A stretch of DNA of 58,850 bases, from NCBI RefSeq assembly GCF_013166655.1, contig NZ_JABKCA010000025.1:1-58850 (forward strand), read 5' to 3'. Source of the stretch: Lentimicrobium sp. L6. GTDB lineage: Bacteria > Bacteroidota > Bacteroidia > Bacteroidales > UBA12170. The translations under genes and the position numbers were made by a program. The notes beneath the pieces were generated by a model. The model did no database searches. It had not been told where the DNA came from and saw only the letters and a list, made by a program, of their open reading frames with translations. Below are positions 1 through 9,211 of this stretch, piece by piece. How positions within the stretch are numbered: the stretch's first letter is position 1; each line of letters starts with the position of its first letter.

Positions 1-704
1 TGTGATAATTATTGATGAATACAAAATCAATTCCCCCAGAATTTTGACTTGACCCGGCAAATCCTTGTTATTCGCGTTTATCCTGACCGGAGTGTCAGTG
101 ATTCCTTTTTCTTTGTGTGGAATGACAAATAAGTGCTTAAAGTGCCTAGAGTATTTATAGTTAGAAACACATCCCAGCTCATCAGCTTCCCTATCTCCAG
201 CTCTGATGACCTTCCTGCCGAAGCAGGTTTAGCATTTAATCATAAAAAGAGAATCTGATAGCGCTATTATTATTTCATCATATTAGAAATATTCTAAATA
301 AAAAAATCTATATGGCTGATAAACAAATAGATAAAATATTTAAGCATCATTTTTACAAAAAAGAACCTTAATTACTGTTATCGCAGCTAATAAATTTATA
401 CATTTGGAAGGCAAAATTTTATCTCGAAAATATGATTTTTCTTTACCAAATATTAGGCTTCATTCCAGCAAGAATAATATCAAATGATAGCAATTATTGC
501 TATACCCCCCCCCTGTATAGGTACACTAAAAATAGTATTGTTTCATGGAAAGAATATCGCTTACCGTATATTCTATTTAGGAAAGAATAAATTCGACCCG
601 AGGTGGGTCATGACAAATCTCACCCTGTCATGACCCGAAAGCATTTAGCGATGCTCATCTCTCGATCGAATTCAAAAAATTATTCAATGCAAAATTAATA
701 TAAA
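1..704. other. gene-poor upstream region
   Basis: No gene with a recognisable product. It holds a run of nine C at 505-513 flanked by CTATAC (500-505) and GTATAG (515-520), and a perfect 11-bp inverted repeat at 605-636. A TACATTTG -7-like element lies at 399-406. A 52-codon ORF runs from ATG 432 to TAA 588-590 and contains the C run, but its product matches nothing I know, so I do not call it a gene. The first large CDS starts at 705. Confidence 0.6.
605..636. repeat. perfect 11-bp inverted repeat upstream of a surface-protein gene
   Basis: The arms GGGTCATGACA (605-615) and TGTCATGACCC (626-636) are exact reverse complements around a 10-nt loop. Each arm also contains the hexamer palindrome TCATGA. 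No T-run follows, so it is not an intrinsic terminator. It lies 68 bp before the start codon of the 1408-residue secreted protein and could be an operator, an mRNA leader hairpin or a repeat relic. Confidence 0.6.
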
Positions 705-3700
705 ATGAAATATAAATATATTTTCTTTGTTTTCATATTATCTGTAATGATAAATATGGAAGCAATGGCACAAGAAAACCCAATAGGAAGTTGGGTATTA
801 TCAAGTATAAATGAATATGATTACTCAAATAATGCTTATCATTACCAAAATCATCAATTATATTTTACAAAAAGTGGAATTAGCTCATCAATCCAACTTG
901 ATAATGGAATAATAACAGGTCCTGGTTCGAACGACTTTGCTGAATTTACAGGAGGTGCATATATGTGTACTATTGAGCAGGATTTTTATGTCATGGGGAA
1001 ACATTATTTTTTTGGTGATGAATCAGGTGAATGGGAAACAAACGGAAGTGTAACCCGTTTAATTCATAGTGATTTTCAAATTATTAGGAGTATAGATGAA
1101 GATCTAGATTATAAAATGTTCTATTCTCAAGAATATGGAGGAGGATCTGCAAATGAACATACTTTGTTTCATGTGGTTGATGTAAAAATTGAGAATGGGG
1201 ATATAAACTTCACAAGAACACCATTAGATCTCTCCAGTACTGGTGATTATCTAGAAGACAGCAAAGGAGTTGGGTTTATTATTTCAAATTTTGATTCCGA
1301 TCTAGGTCAAAAATATTTATATGTCGTGGTAGGAGATTGGACTGACAACTCCATTGATAGTAAATTTGGACTCCAAAAATTTATTATTGATGAAGATGGT
1401 ATTGAACATGAAGAAACATTATTAGAAAATCTTGAATCTGATGTATTTGAAAACAGTGATTTTCGAGGATATAATCTTGAAATGCAAGATAAAAATGAAT
1501 TTGAAGCTCCGATATTTGCATGGATCACAACACCAAATCCAGGGAATAATTCAAAAATACTTATTTATAATTCAGAAGAAGATGATGAAGAATACGCCAT
1601 AGATTTAGAAGTTGGCGCAATAGGAGGTATAGAATTTTCTCCATTCGAAAATGAAAAACAATTTCTCTACCTTAGTTGTGAAGATGAAGGAATTATTAAG
1701 CTAAATTATACAGACGGTTCTTATATAGTAGTCTCAGGAACAAGTAACTTTGGACATACCTATCTTCAAACAGCACCTGATGGGAATATCTATGCCGTTG
1801 CAGATAATGGACATAACTTAGGTGTCATAAATAGAAACACTGGATTGTTTAGTGCTAATGTTTTTGATTATGATCCAACTACAAATAATTATTTTCATAA
1901 TGCCTTTACAGAAATAGGCAATATAAAATACTATACCCTCCCCGAAAACGATCTCCAAATGCTAAATACAAGCATTAGTACTAGTCCTGATATATGTGAT
2001 TTAGAGTCAGGTAGTGCCACCATATGTGTTTCTGGTGGAATACCTGAATATAGCTTAGTAGCCTATTATGATGATCCAGAAATAGCTGGTTATAATTGGC
2101 AGGATATTAGCAACCTATTCGTATTTAATAGTGAACTTGATTGTTTCGAAGCCTCCAATTTAATGTGGGGTAATTATAGATACAAACTCACCGACCAAAG
2201 TGAATGTGAAGATGGAATAGAAGAGCAATTTGTAATACTTAAAGGCGATATGTACGATTTCTCTGAAAATATGTTAGAAATTGGGAATGATGCCCCCACA
2301 GAAATCTATGGCTTAGAAGATATGATTTGGGATTTGAATGATAATGATCCAGAGGAGGGTTTTATCATTGATGGAAAAATTCTTTTTAAGCATGGGTTTA
2401 TATTAAAAGATAATAAAACACTTACCATAAATAACCTTACAATGGAGTTTGACCAGGACTTTATGGCTAAAGTTATTATTAAACCTGGTTCAAAATTAGT
2501 ATTAAATAATTGTATACTTACTAATTATGAATGCTGGGATGCAGATGCCAAATGGCAAGGCATAGAAGTCTGGGGAAACAAAGGCCTTTCCCAAACTGAA
2601 GCAAACCAAGGAAAACTAGTTCTTAATAATACCACCATAGAACATGCCAACGAAGCTGTTCAACTATGGCGACCTGACTATTATAGCACTTCAGGAGGTA
2701 TGATTTCAGCCATTAACTCTAATTTTTTAAATAATCATAGAGCAGTCGTTTTTATGGACTATAAAAACATGAAATTTGGTTTAGAGTGGGACTATAGTTC
2801 TGGATTTAGCCAATGTACTTTCGAAAATAATTCTGATTATATCATGGACAACCCATTCCTAGCTTTCGTAACTATGTGGCAAGTTAGAGGGGTAAGCTTT
2901 ACAGCATGTGATTTTATCAATACTTCTGCTTTCCCTGAGAGTAAAGCCATTTATACTCTAGATGCTGGTTATAAGTTCAAAGGTAAATGTACGGGAGTTA
3001 CTGGACCAAATGGCGAATGCGTAAGCGGTTGGGAAACCAACACTTTTACCAAATTTGAAAAAGCCATTGAGTCTGGAAATACAGTTGGTTCACCAGATCC
3101 GTATGCAATAACAATTGAAGATTCTTATTTTGAGAACAATCATTATGGTATTTTTATGACCACTGTTGAAAATGCCGCTACCATTATCAATAATGAGTTT
3201 GAAATTGGCAATAATGGAATAGACAATTTTGAAAAACAAAAATGTTCTTATTTCAGTGCCAGAGGTATCCAAATGAACCAAAGCTTTGGTTTCGATATTG
3301 AAGAAAATACTTTTAGTAAGATGCAAGGAACCACTGGTGGTGATGTGGTTGGTGTTTTGGTTTATGAATGTCCTTCTGAATCTGATGACATTTATAAAAA
3401 TATATTTAATGGCCTTACTGCTGGAAACCAAGCAGAATTATGGAATAGGTTAAATCATTTAGTTGATGAACATGGTGTAACATATCTTTGTAATGAAAAC
3501 ACAAACAATACTATTGATATTTTTATTGCTGAGAACTCTATGATTACCGGACATGTTGGAAGCCTTCAAGAAGCGGCGGGTAACAAGTTTTCAATTACCA
3601 ACCCTCAAATTCAAAATAACTTTACACAAGAAGTAAACTATTATTGGGTTGATGAACCTTATGAAGAATTAGAGTATTATTCTAATTATGTTACTCCCAT

Positions 3701-4931
3701 TGAAGTGACTAATGAAAATGAATGCTTATCTAATTTTGGAAGTGGTGGAGGAACCGGTTTAGAAACCAAGTTGATATTAACTGATATTGAGAAATTAGAA
3801 GTGGAACAAGATTTCTATAGTAATTATCAGGATTATGAAGCCGTAAATATTCTTCTAGAAGAATTAAAAGATGGTGGTAGTACGGAAACAACCAGTTTAA
3901 GTATAGCTTCTGCACAAGCCACCGATACTTGGGAATTGCGTGCTAATTTATTAGGAATGTCGCCTTATCTATCAAAAGAAGTATTAATCGAAGCTACCGA
4001 TAAAACGGATGTTTTACCGGAGTCTGTATTATTTGAGATCCTTTCAGCCAACCCCGATGAATTACGTAAAACAGATTTAATGGAACACCTTGAGAATAAA
4101 GAGCAACCCTTGCCTGATTATATGATTAATGTATTAAAACAAATGTCAACAGGTGTAAGTGCTAAAACTGCCTTAATTGGTCAAAAAACCAAATCTTTTG
4201 TGAATAAAACTAAAGCAGCTCAAACAATAATTCGCTCCATTAAAAACGAAGAGGAATTAAATATTGTGGAACTGAGAAATTGGTTGGGAAATATGGGAAA
4301 TATTGAAGCAGATAAGCAAATTGTTGGAACATACCTTTATGAAGATAATTATACCGCAGCTAATAACCTATTAAATCTAATTCCGAATTTGTATAACCTA
4401 CAAGGTGAAAAACTACAGGAGTTTAATGATTATAAGGAGCTACTTAATTTGCAAGTAGCATTAAAACAACAGGATAGAAATGTTTTTATGCTAAATAGTA
4501 CTGAAAAATCTCAATTGATAGACTTAGCTGAAAATAGTAATGGCGAAGCTAAATATGGCGCCCAGAATATATTAAGCTTTGTTTATGGCGATAACTACTG
4601 TGATTGTATTAGCCCTATTAATCAAAATAAAGCTAGCACATCATCATTTTATTATTCACAAGATGATTTTGCAAAGGCCATGGGTTTAAGTATGGATATA
4701 AAACCAAACCCAGCAACTATTTATACATCAATAGACTATACATTACCTATTGGGATAGAAAAAGCTATGCTACAACTGATAAATGTTGAAGGTAAAACTC
4801 TACATACTGAAAATATTGATGGAGTTCAAGGACAAATTACTTTTGATATTAGAAATCATCCGAATGGAACTTATCTTATTAAAATCCAAGCAGGAGATTA
4901 TCAACTAAGTGAAACATTAATTATTCAATAA
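705..4931 (+). CDS. large secreted protein: propeller-like N-terminus, parallel beta-helix, T9SS sorting domain
   Basis: A 1408-residue exported protein. Residues 1-22 form a signal peptide ending AMA-Q. Residues about 25-420 look like a repeat-rich propeller (recurrent DG, NG and WTT turns). Residues about 590-1010 show the short hydrophobic rungs of a right-handed parallel beta-helix (LTINNLTM, LVLNNCILTN, GKLVLNNTTIEHAN). Residues about 1050-1320 are helical. The last 80 residues carry the IKPNPAT...GTYLIKI pattern of a T9SS type A sorting domain, so the protein should cross the outer membrane and be anchored or released. Substrate is unknown; helix plus propeller would suit adhesion or glycan binding. 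A strong terminator follows at 4940-4976, so it is probably monocistronic. Confidence 0.85.
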   Translation: MKYKYIFFVFILSVMINMEAMAQENPIGSWVLSSINEYDYSNNAYHYQNHQLYFTKSGISSSIQLDNGIITGPGSNDFAEFTGGAYMCTIEQDFYVMGKHYFFGDESGEWETNGSVTRLIHSDFQIIRSIDEDLDYKMFYSQEYGGGSANEHTLFHVVDVKIENGDINFTRTPLDLSSTGDYLEDSKGVGFIISNFDSDLGQKYLYVVVGDWTDNSIDSKFGLQKFIIDEDGIEHEETLLENLESDVFENSDFRGYNLEMQDKNEFEAPIFAWITTPNPGNNSKILIYNSEEDDEEYAIDLEVGAIGGIEFSPFENEKQFLYLSCEDEGIIKLNYTDGSYIVVSGTSNFGHTYLQTAPDGNIYAVADNGHNLGVINRNTGLFSANVFDYDPTTNNYFHNAFTEIGNIKYYTLPENDLQMLNTSISTSPDICDLESGSATICVSGGIPEYSLVAYYDDPEIAGYNWQDISNLFVFNSELDCFEASNLMWGNYRYKLTDQSECEDGIEEQFVILKGDMYDFSENMLEIGNDAPTEIYGLEDMIWDLNDNDPEEGFIIDGKILFKHGFILKDNKTLTINNLTMEFDQDFMAKVIIKPGSKLVLNNCILTNYECWDADAKWQGIEVWGNKGLSQTEANQGKLVLNNTTIEHANEAVQLWRPDYYSTSGGMISAINSNFLNNHRAVVFMDYKNMKFGLEWDYSSGFSQCTFENNSDYIMDNPFLAFVTMWQVRGVSFTACDFINTSAFPESKAIYTLDAGYKFKGKCTGVTGPNGECVSGWETNTFTKFEKAIESGNTVGSPDPYAITIEDSYFENNHYGIFMTTVENAATIINNEFEIGNNGIDNFEKQKCSYFSARGIQMNQSFGFDIEENTFSKMQGTTGGDVVGVLVYECPSESDDIYKNIFNGLTAGNQAELWNRLNHLVDEHGVTYLCNENTNNTIDIFIAENSMITGHVGSLQEAAGNKFSITNPQIQNNFTQEVNYYWVDEPYEELEYYSNYVTPIEVTNENECLSNFGSGGGTGLETKLILTDIEKLEVEQDFYSNYQDYEAVNILLEELKDGGSTETTSLSIASAQATDTWELRANLLGMSPYLSKEVLIEATDKTDVLPESVLFEILSANPDELRKTDLMEHLENKEQPLPDYMINVLKQMSTGVSAKTALIGQKTKSFVNKTKAAQTIIRSIKNEEELNIVELRNWLGNMGNIEADKQIVGTYLYEDNYTAANNLLNLIPNLYNLQGEKLQEFNDYKELLNLQVALKQQDRNVFMLNSTEKSQLIDLAENSNGEAKYGAQNILSFVYGDNYCDCISPINQNKASTSSFYYSQDDFAKAMGLSMDIKPNPATIYTSIDYTLPIGIEKAMLQLINVEGKTLHTENIDGVQGQITFDIRNHPNGTYLIKIQAGDYQLSETLIIQ

Positions 4932-4939
4932 TTAATCTT

Positions 4940-4976
4940 AAAGAATGTGCTTATATTATAAGCGCATTCTTTTTTA
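4940..4976 (+). terminator. intrinsic terminator after the beta-helix gene
   Basis: A stem of AAGAATGTGCTTA paired with TAAGCGCATTCTT (one G-T wobble) is followed by TTTTTT at 4970-4975. It sits 9 bp after the stop codon and 12 bp before the next start. Confidence 0.8.
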
Positions 4977-4987
4977 ACAACATAATT

Positions 4988-6910
4988 ATGAAATCATTAG
5001 TCCTCTTATTACTATGTTCAATCTTTCCATATTTTATTTATTCTCAATTACCTAGAGATATTATTTGGCAATCTATTTATGGTACATCTGAAGAAGATGT
5101 AGTTCAAGATATTGTTGAAACACAAGATGCCATTTATATTTTAAGCAGAACAAGAATGATAACTGGCCCTGGGTACGATGAACATCACAATGATTTATTA
5201 GTAACAAAAACTAATATTGATGGTGAATATATTTGGCAGAAAAACTACGGTGGATCATTGGATGAAACCCCTGCGTCAATTGCATCAGATGATTTAGGAA
5301 TGATTTATTTGGGTGCAGGCACATATTCTGACGATGGAGATATACAATCAGGAAATATGGGAGGTCATGATTTTTGGGTAGTTAAAATAGATACTTCTGG
5401 TCAGGTTGTTTGGGAACAAACCTATGGCGGCAGCATGACAGATTATGGAGCCTATTTATTATATCTTGAAAATGGGAATATTTTGGCTTATGGACCAACA
5501 TTTTCATCAGATAATGATGTAAATATTAATTATGGTTATTTAGATATTTGGATTTGGGAGATAACACCCCAAGGTGAAATTGTAAAAAGTCGTGTTTTTG
5601 GAAGTTCGCAATCTGATAATATTTTCAGTCTGATACAAACAGATGATGGAGGCTTTTTTACAGCAGCACGTGCAGGAGTAAATGACGGTATGGTAAATGC
5701 AGAACCAAGAGGTTGGCACGATGTATGGCTATTAAAACTTGATGCTCAATTAAATATTGAATGGCAAAAATTAATTGGTGGAAGCAATTATGATTCAGGA
5801 GGATATGGTCTTGCTCAACTGGATGATGGAGGGTACATTCTCAATGGCTCCACCAAATCATCTGATGGCGATGTACATGGATTTGATTTTCCGGATGTTC
5901 CCGATCAGGATGATATTTGGGTAGTAAGAATTGACAGTATGGGCAATATACTTTGGGATATAGCTTTAGGTGGAGATGAATGGGAACATAGTAGTAAGGT
6001 ATTTGCAAATGAAGATGGGAGCTTTACCGTTTTTGGAACCACAAACTCACCTAATAATGGAGATGTGGTAGGTAAACACCATACTTTATTATATCCGCAC
6101 AATATTAATTCTGATATCTGGATGCTTAAGCTGAGTTCCGAAGGAGAGCTATTAGATCAAAGATGTTTCGGGAATGCAAGTCAAACAAGACTTTCCAGAG
6201 CTGTGATAAAAAAATCAGATTCTCATTATCTTATAGCAGGAACTGGCTTTTCAAGGCAAGCAGACCCCGATAACCCTGAAGCTCCAACAGATGGAGAGGT
6301 TTGGGGAGGTTATGAATCAGAATCCTATGATATCTGGTTTTTTGAGGCCGTAGATTGTGAGTTTTTTCAACCAGATACACCCTCAGAAATAGAAGGAGAA
6401 GATTCTGTTTGTAGCAATAATTCGAGTCAATATACATATACCACACAAATAATAAACCCCCAATACGAGGAGGCTCAATGGTTATTAGAACCCGCAGAAG
6501 CAGGAGCACTAACTAATTTGCAAGATTCTGTTATTATTGAATGGAATAGCACATTCGAAGGACAAGCAGCATTGAGTGTTAGAAGCATTAGTAACTGCGG
6601 AGAATCAGCTTATACACAAGCCAAATTAATTGAAGTAGAAATTTGCCTAGGTTTAGGAGAAATCAATAAGAAATCCTTATTTCTCTATCCCAATCCAGCT
6701 ACCAATCAAATCACCTTTGAGCTACCAAACATCAAAAAACAAAGCCAAGTCCAAATCAAAGATATCTACGGCAAGCTCATCGCCACATTAAATATAAAAC
6801 CCAACCAAAGCCAGCTTATTTGGGAATGCGGTGCTTTTGCCAGTGGTGTTTATTTTTATGAGGGTGAGATTGGTGGGGAGGTTTATCGAGGGAAACTAAT
6901 TATCAAATAA
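4988..6910 (+). CDS. secreted beta-propeller-like protein with T9SS sorting domain (paralog A)
   Basis: A 640-residue protein with signal peptide (MKSLVLLLLCSIFPYFIYSQ). Residues about 25-460 are built of repeats of roughly 50-70 residues with the signature W(E/Q)K-YGGS...DGG(Y/F)..G...SDGDV...DIW(V/I)(V/I)K(I/L)D, a blade pattern typical of secreted propellers in this phylum. A beta-sandwich-like segment follows (about 470-555), then the sorting domain (LYPNPATNQITFELP...GVYFYEGEIGGEVYRGKLI). The next gene, 14 bp downstream, is a paralog with an almost identical C-terminus; the two are probably cotranscribed and arose by tandem duplication. Ligand and function are unknown. Confidence 0.85.
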   Translation: MKSLVLLLLCSIFPYFIYSQLPRDIIWQSIYGTSEEDVVQDIVETQDAIYILSRTRMITGPGYDEHHNDLLVTKTNIDGEYIWQKNYGGSLDETPASIASDDLGMIYLGAGTYSDDGDIQSGNMGGHDFWVVKIDTSGQVVWEQTYGGSMTDYGAYLLYLENGNILAYGPTFSSDNDVNINYGYLDIWIWEITPQGEIVKSRVFGSSQSDNIFSLIQTDDGGFFTAARAGVNDGMVNAEPRGWHDVWLLKLDAQLNIEWQKLIGGSNYDSGGYGLAQLDDGGYILNGSTKSSDGDVHGFDFPDVPDQDDIWVVRIDSMGNILWDIALGGDEWEHSSKVFANEDGSFTVFGTTNSPNNGDVVGKHHTLLYPHNINSDIWMLKLSSEGELLDQRCFGNASQTRLSRAVIKKSDSHYLIAGTGFSRQADPDNPEAPTDGEVWGGYESESYDIWFFEAVDCEFFQPDTPSEIEGEDSVCSNNSSQYTYTTQIINPQYEEAQWLLEPAEAGALTNLQDSVIIEWNSTFEGQAALSVRSISNCGESAYTQAKLIEVEICLGLGEINKKSLFLYPNPATNQITFELPNIKKQSQVQIKDIYGKLIATLNIKPNQSQLIWECGAFASGVYFYEGEIGGEVYRGKLIIK

Positions 6911-6924
6911 AACATGAAAGAACC

Positions 6925-8829
6925 ATGAGAAAACTAATAATAATTTTGACTCTACTCTCATTTAATTCCATTTATGCTCAAGAAGTTGAAATCCAATGGC
7001 AAAACTGTTTTGGAGGAACTGAAAATGATATTACTGGAAATTATAGTAATTCAATAATAAAAATTAGTGCTGGATATTTAATTGGCGGTACAACTGGTTC
7101 AGATGATGGTGATGTTGCAGGAGGAAATCATGGTCCTGATGATATCTGGGTAATAAAAACAGATCTTTATGGGAATTTAATTTGGGAAAAAACATTTGGC
7201 GGTAGTGATTCTGACCGGCTTGATGCATTAATAAAGAGTAATGATAGCACTTGTTACTTCATTGGTCGTTCATATTCAACTGATGGAGATGTTGAATCAG
7301 GAAACCAGGGGTATGGTGATCATTGGTTAGTTAAACTCAATACTGATGGTGAGATAATTTGGGAAAAGACTTTTGGAGGTAGTAATATTGAGAGATTGGC
7401 AAATATTCAATTAACGCCAGAAGGAGATATATTGGTGCTTTCAAGAACTTCTTCAAGCGATGGAGATTTAAACTACGAAAATCCCGATGGTTCAAGTTAT
7501 ATTTGGTTTTACAAAGTAAGTAGCGAGGGCGAATTACTTTGGAGTGATGTATTTGGTGGAAATGGACCTAATTATGGTTTTGATCTTTTGCAAACATCCG
7601 ATGGAGGTTATTTAATATTAGGTTCGTGCAGGGGCTTAAACGGAGGTTGTATATGTGACCATAATAATGCTGGAGATACATATTATAATGATATTTGGAT
7701 GATTAAGCTAAATTCGGAGAGAGAAATCGAGTGGGAAAATTGCTATGGAGGGTCTGATTTTGATAATGGTAGAGAACTTATTGAAGAGGATAATGGTTAT
7801 ACCATATTAGCTACAAGTAATAGTAATGATGGTGATGTGGGCTATAATTTTTATAAATCAGATATTTGGTTTTTTCAAATAGATAAACTGGGTAATATAA
7901 CCAATTCCAAAACCTACGGCGGAGGAGATCATGATAACCCTTATGCTTTATTCAAAAATGAAGAAAATGGAAATTATACTTTCCTCGGTAGTACAAAATC
8001 ATACAATGGTGATGTTTCAGGTAATCACTGTGGCCAAGCTAACTATTGTTGGTATGATATTTGGTATGTAGTAATAGATAGTTTAGGTGAAATTCAGTAT
8101 CAAAAGTGTATTGGAGCCTGGGGAGATCAAATACCAGGAGGAGTGTTAAAAATAGATGAAGGTCATTTTATTATTTCTGCTTCAGCAACTAAGGGAAATG
8201 ATGATTTTGATATCACATGCGATTTTCACTACCCTTATGCCAATGAAGATATCTGGTTTTTCTCGCTCCTAGATTGTAACCAAAACCCACCCACAATACC
8301 AAGCCAGCCCATAGGCCAAGATACCATTTGTACATTAAGCTATACTAAAACCATTTATACCACACATATAACCAACCCACAATATGAGGAGGCCGTATGG
8401 TTATTAGAACCACTAGAAGCAGGAGAGCTCACCAATAAAAACGATACTGTCCTTATCCATTGGAATACAGATTATGAAGGACAAGCAACATTGAGTGTGA
8501 GAAGCACCAGTAGTTGTGGAGAATCGGAGTATTCAGAACCTAAAAACATAGTTGTACGAGCATGTGTTGGCATAGACGAAATCAATAAGAAATCCTTGTA
8601 TCTTTATCCAAACCCTGCCACTAATCAAATTACTTTTGAGCTGCCCAACATCAATAAACAAAGCCAAATCCAAATAAAAGACATCTATGGCAAAGTCATT
8701 GCAACATTAAATATTGAACCCAACCAAGGCAACCTCATTTGGGAATGTAGTGGCATTGCCAGTGGTGTTTATTTTTATGAAGGGGAGATTGGCGGGGAGG
8801 TTTATAGAGGGAAATTAATTGTTCAATAA
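6925..8829 (+). CDS. secreted beta-propeller-like protein with T9SS sorting domain (paralog B)
   Basis: A 634-residue paralog of the preceding gene with the same order: signal peptide (ending IYAQ), about seven propeller-like repeats with the TFGGS / DGDV / DIW signature, a YEEAVWLLEP...GQATLSVRS beta-sandwich segment and a T9SS type A sorting domain. The last 150 residues are much closer to paralog A than the repeat region is. It starts 14 bp after the upstream stop, consistent with one operon. No terminator with a T-run is seen after it; a GC-rich hairpin lies at 8845-8875. Confidence 0.85.
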   Translation: MRKLIIILTLLSFNSIYAQEVEIQWQNCFGGTENDITGNYSNSIIKISAGYLIGGTTGSDDGDVAGGNHGPDDIWVIKTDLYGNLIWEKTFGGSDSDRLDALIKSNDSTCYFIGRSYSTDGDVESGNQGYGDHWLVKLNTDGEIIWEKTFGGSNIERLANIQLTPEGDILVLSRTSSSDGDLNYENPDGSSYIWFYKVSSEGELLWSDVFGGNGPNYGFDLLQTSDGGYLILGSCRGLNGGCICDHNNAGDTYYNDIWMIKLNSEREIEWENCYGGSDFDNGRELIEEDNGYTILATSNSNDGDVGYNFYKSDIWFFQIDKLGNITNSKTYGGGDHDNPYALFKNEENGNYTFLGSTKSYNGDVSGNHCGQANYCWYDIWYVVIDSLGEIQYQKCIGAWGDQIPGGVLKIDEGHFIISASATKGNDDFDITCDFHYPYANEDIWFFSLLDCNQNPPTIPSQPIGQDTICTLSYTKTIYTTHITNPQYEEAVWLLEPLEAGELTNKNDTVLIHWNTDYEGQATLSVRSTSSCGESEYSEPKNIVVRACVGIDEINKKSLYLYPNPATNQITFELPNINKQSQIQIKDIYGKVIATLNIEPNQGNLIWECSGIASGVYFYEGEIGGEVYRGKLIVQ

Positions 8830-8844
8830 AAAAAGAGGCAGCCA

Positions 8845-8875
8845 GTCGGGGCGCGACTCCAAATCGCAGCCCGAC
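8845..8875. repeat. GC-rich imperfect hairpin (REP-like)
   Basis: GTCGGG (8845-8850) pairs with CCCGAC (8870-8875) and GCGA (8853-8856) with TCGC (8864-8867), separated by a 2x2 internal loop and closed by a 7-nt loop. The GC content is clearly above the surroundings. It lies 16 bp after paralog B and may end that transcript or be a REP-type sequence. Confidence 0.5.
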
Positions 8876-9102
8876 AGCTTCGACCTTTCCAAGTTCAATA
8901 TTGAGTTTTTTTGAAGAGCTCCTTCGTTTTTTGAAAAGTATAAAATGAAGATTATAGCAATCCATAATATTAATAGAGCGATGGAATACAATTCCATCTA
9001 AGCAAATGATATCGAATTTTAATATACAATCCCTTTTGCGGACTTTGTATGTTTTCCCTTTGCGTTTTCTTTGCGTGAAATGGCAAAAGCGATTGGATTG
9101 AA

Positions 9103-9185
9103 ATACCATCTTACCAGATGTTTTTTACGATGATAAAGCTGAAATAAATGAAATTATAATGTTAATTTCGGAGTAATGTTGGTAT
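9103..9185 (+). repeat. MITE-like element, shorter copy
   Basis: The right part (about 9137-9185) matches the reverse complement of the left part of the element at 19114-19250: both carry AAATAAATGAAATTATAA, then a run ending TTGGTAT. The left end begins ATACCA, as expected for a terminal inverted repeat, but is diverged. About 83 bp, with no coding capacity. Confidence 0.5.
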
Positions 9186-9211
9186 TGTAGTTTATTCGGG
9201 ATGACTACCAT

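Larger units (their letters stand above)
8830..9211. other. gene-free convergent intergenic region with palindromes
   Basis: No credible gene. It holds a GC-rich hairpin at 8845-8875, a perfect 8-bp hairpin (GATGGAAT / ATTCCATC) at 8980-8998 and a truncated copy of a MITE-like element at 9103-9185. Short ORFs here run through these palindromes and resemble nothing. Confidence 0.6.

Noticed and set aside
8735-9109. 124-codon minus-strand ORF over the end of paralog B
   Set aside because: It runs antisense into a solid CDS and through the palindromes and the MITE-like copy; the translation has no family features.
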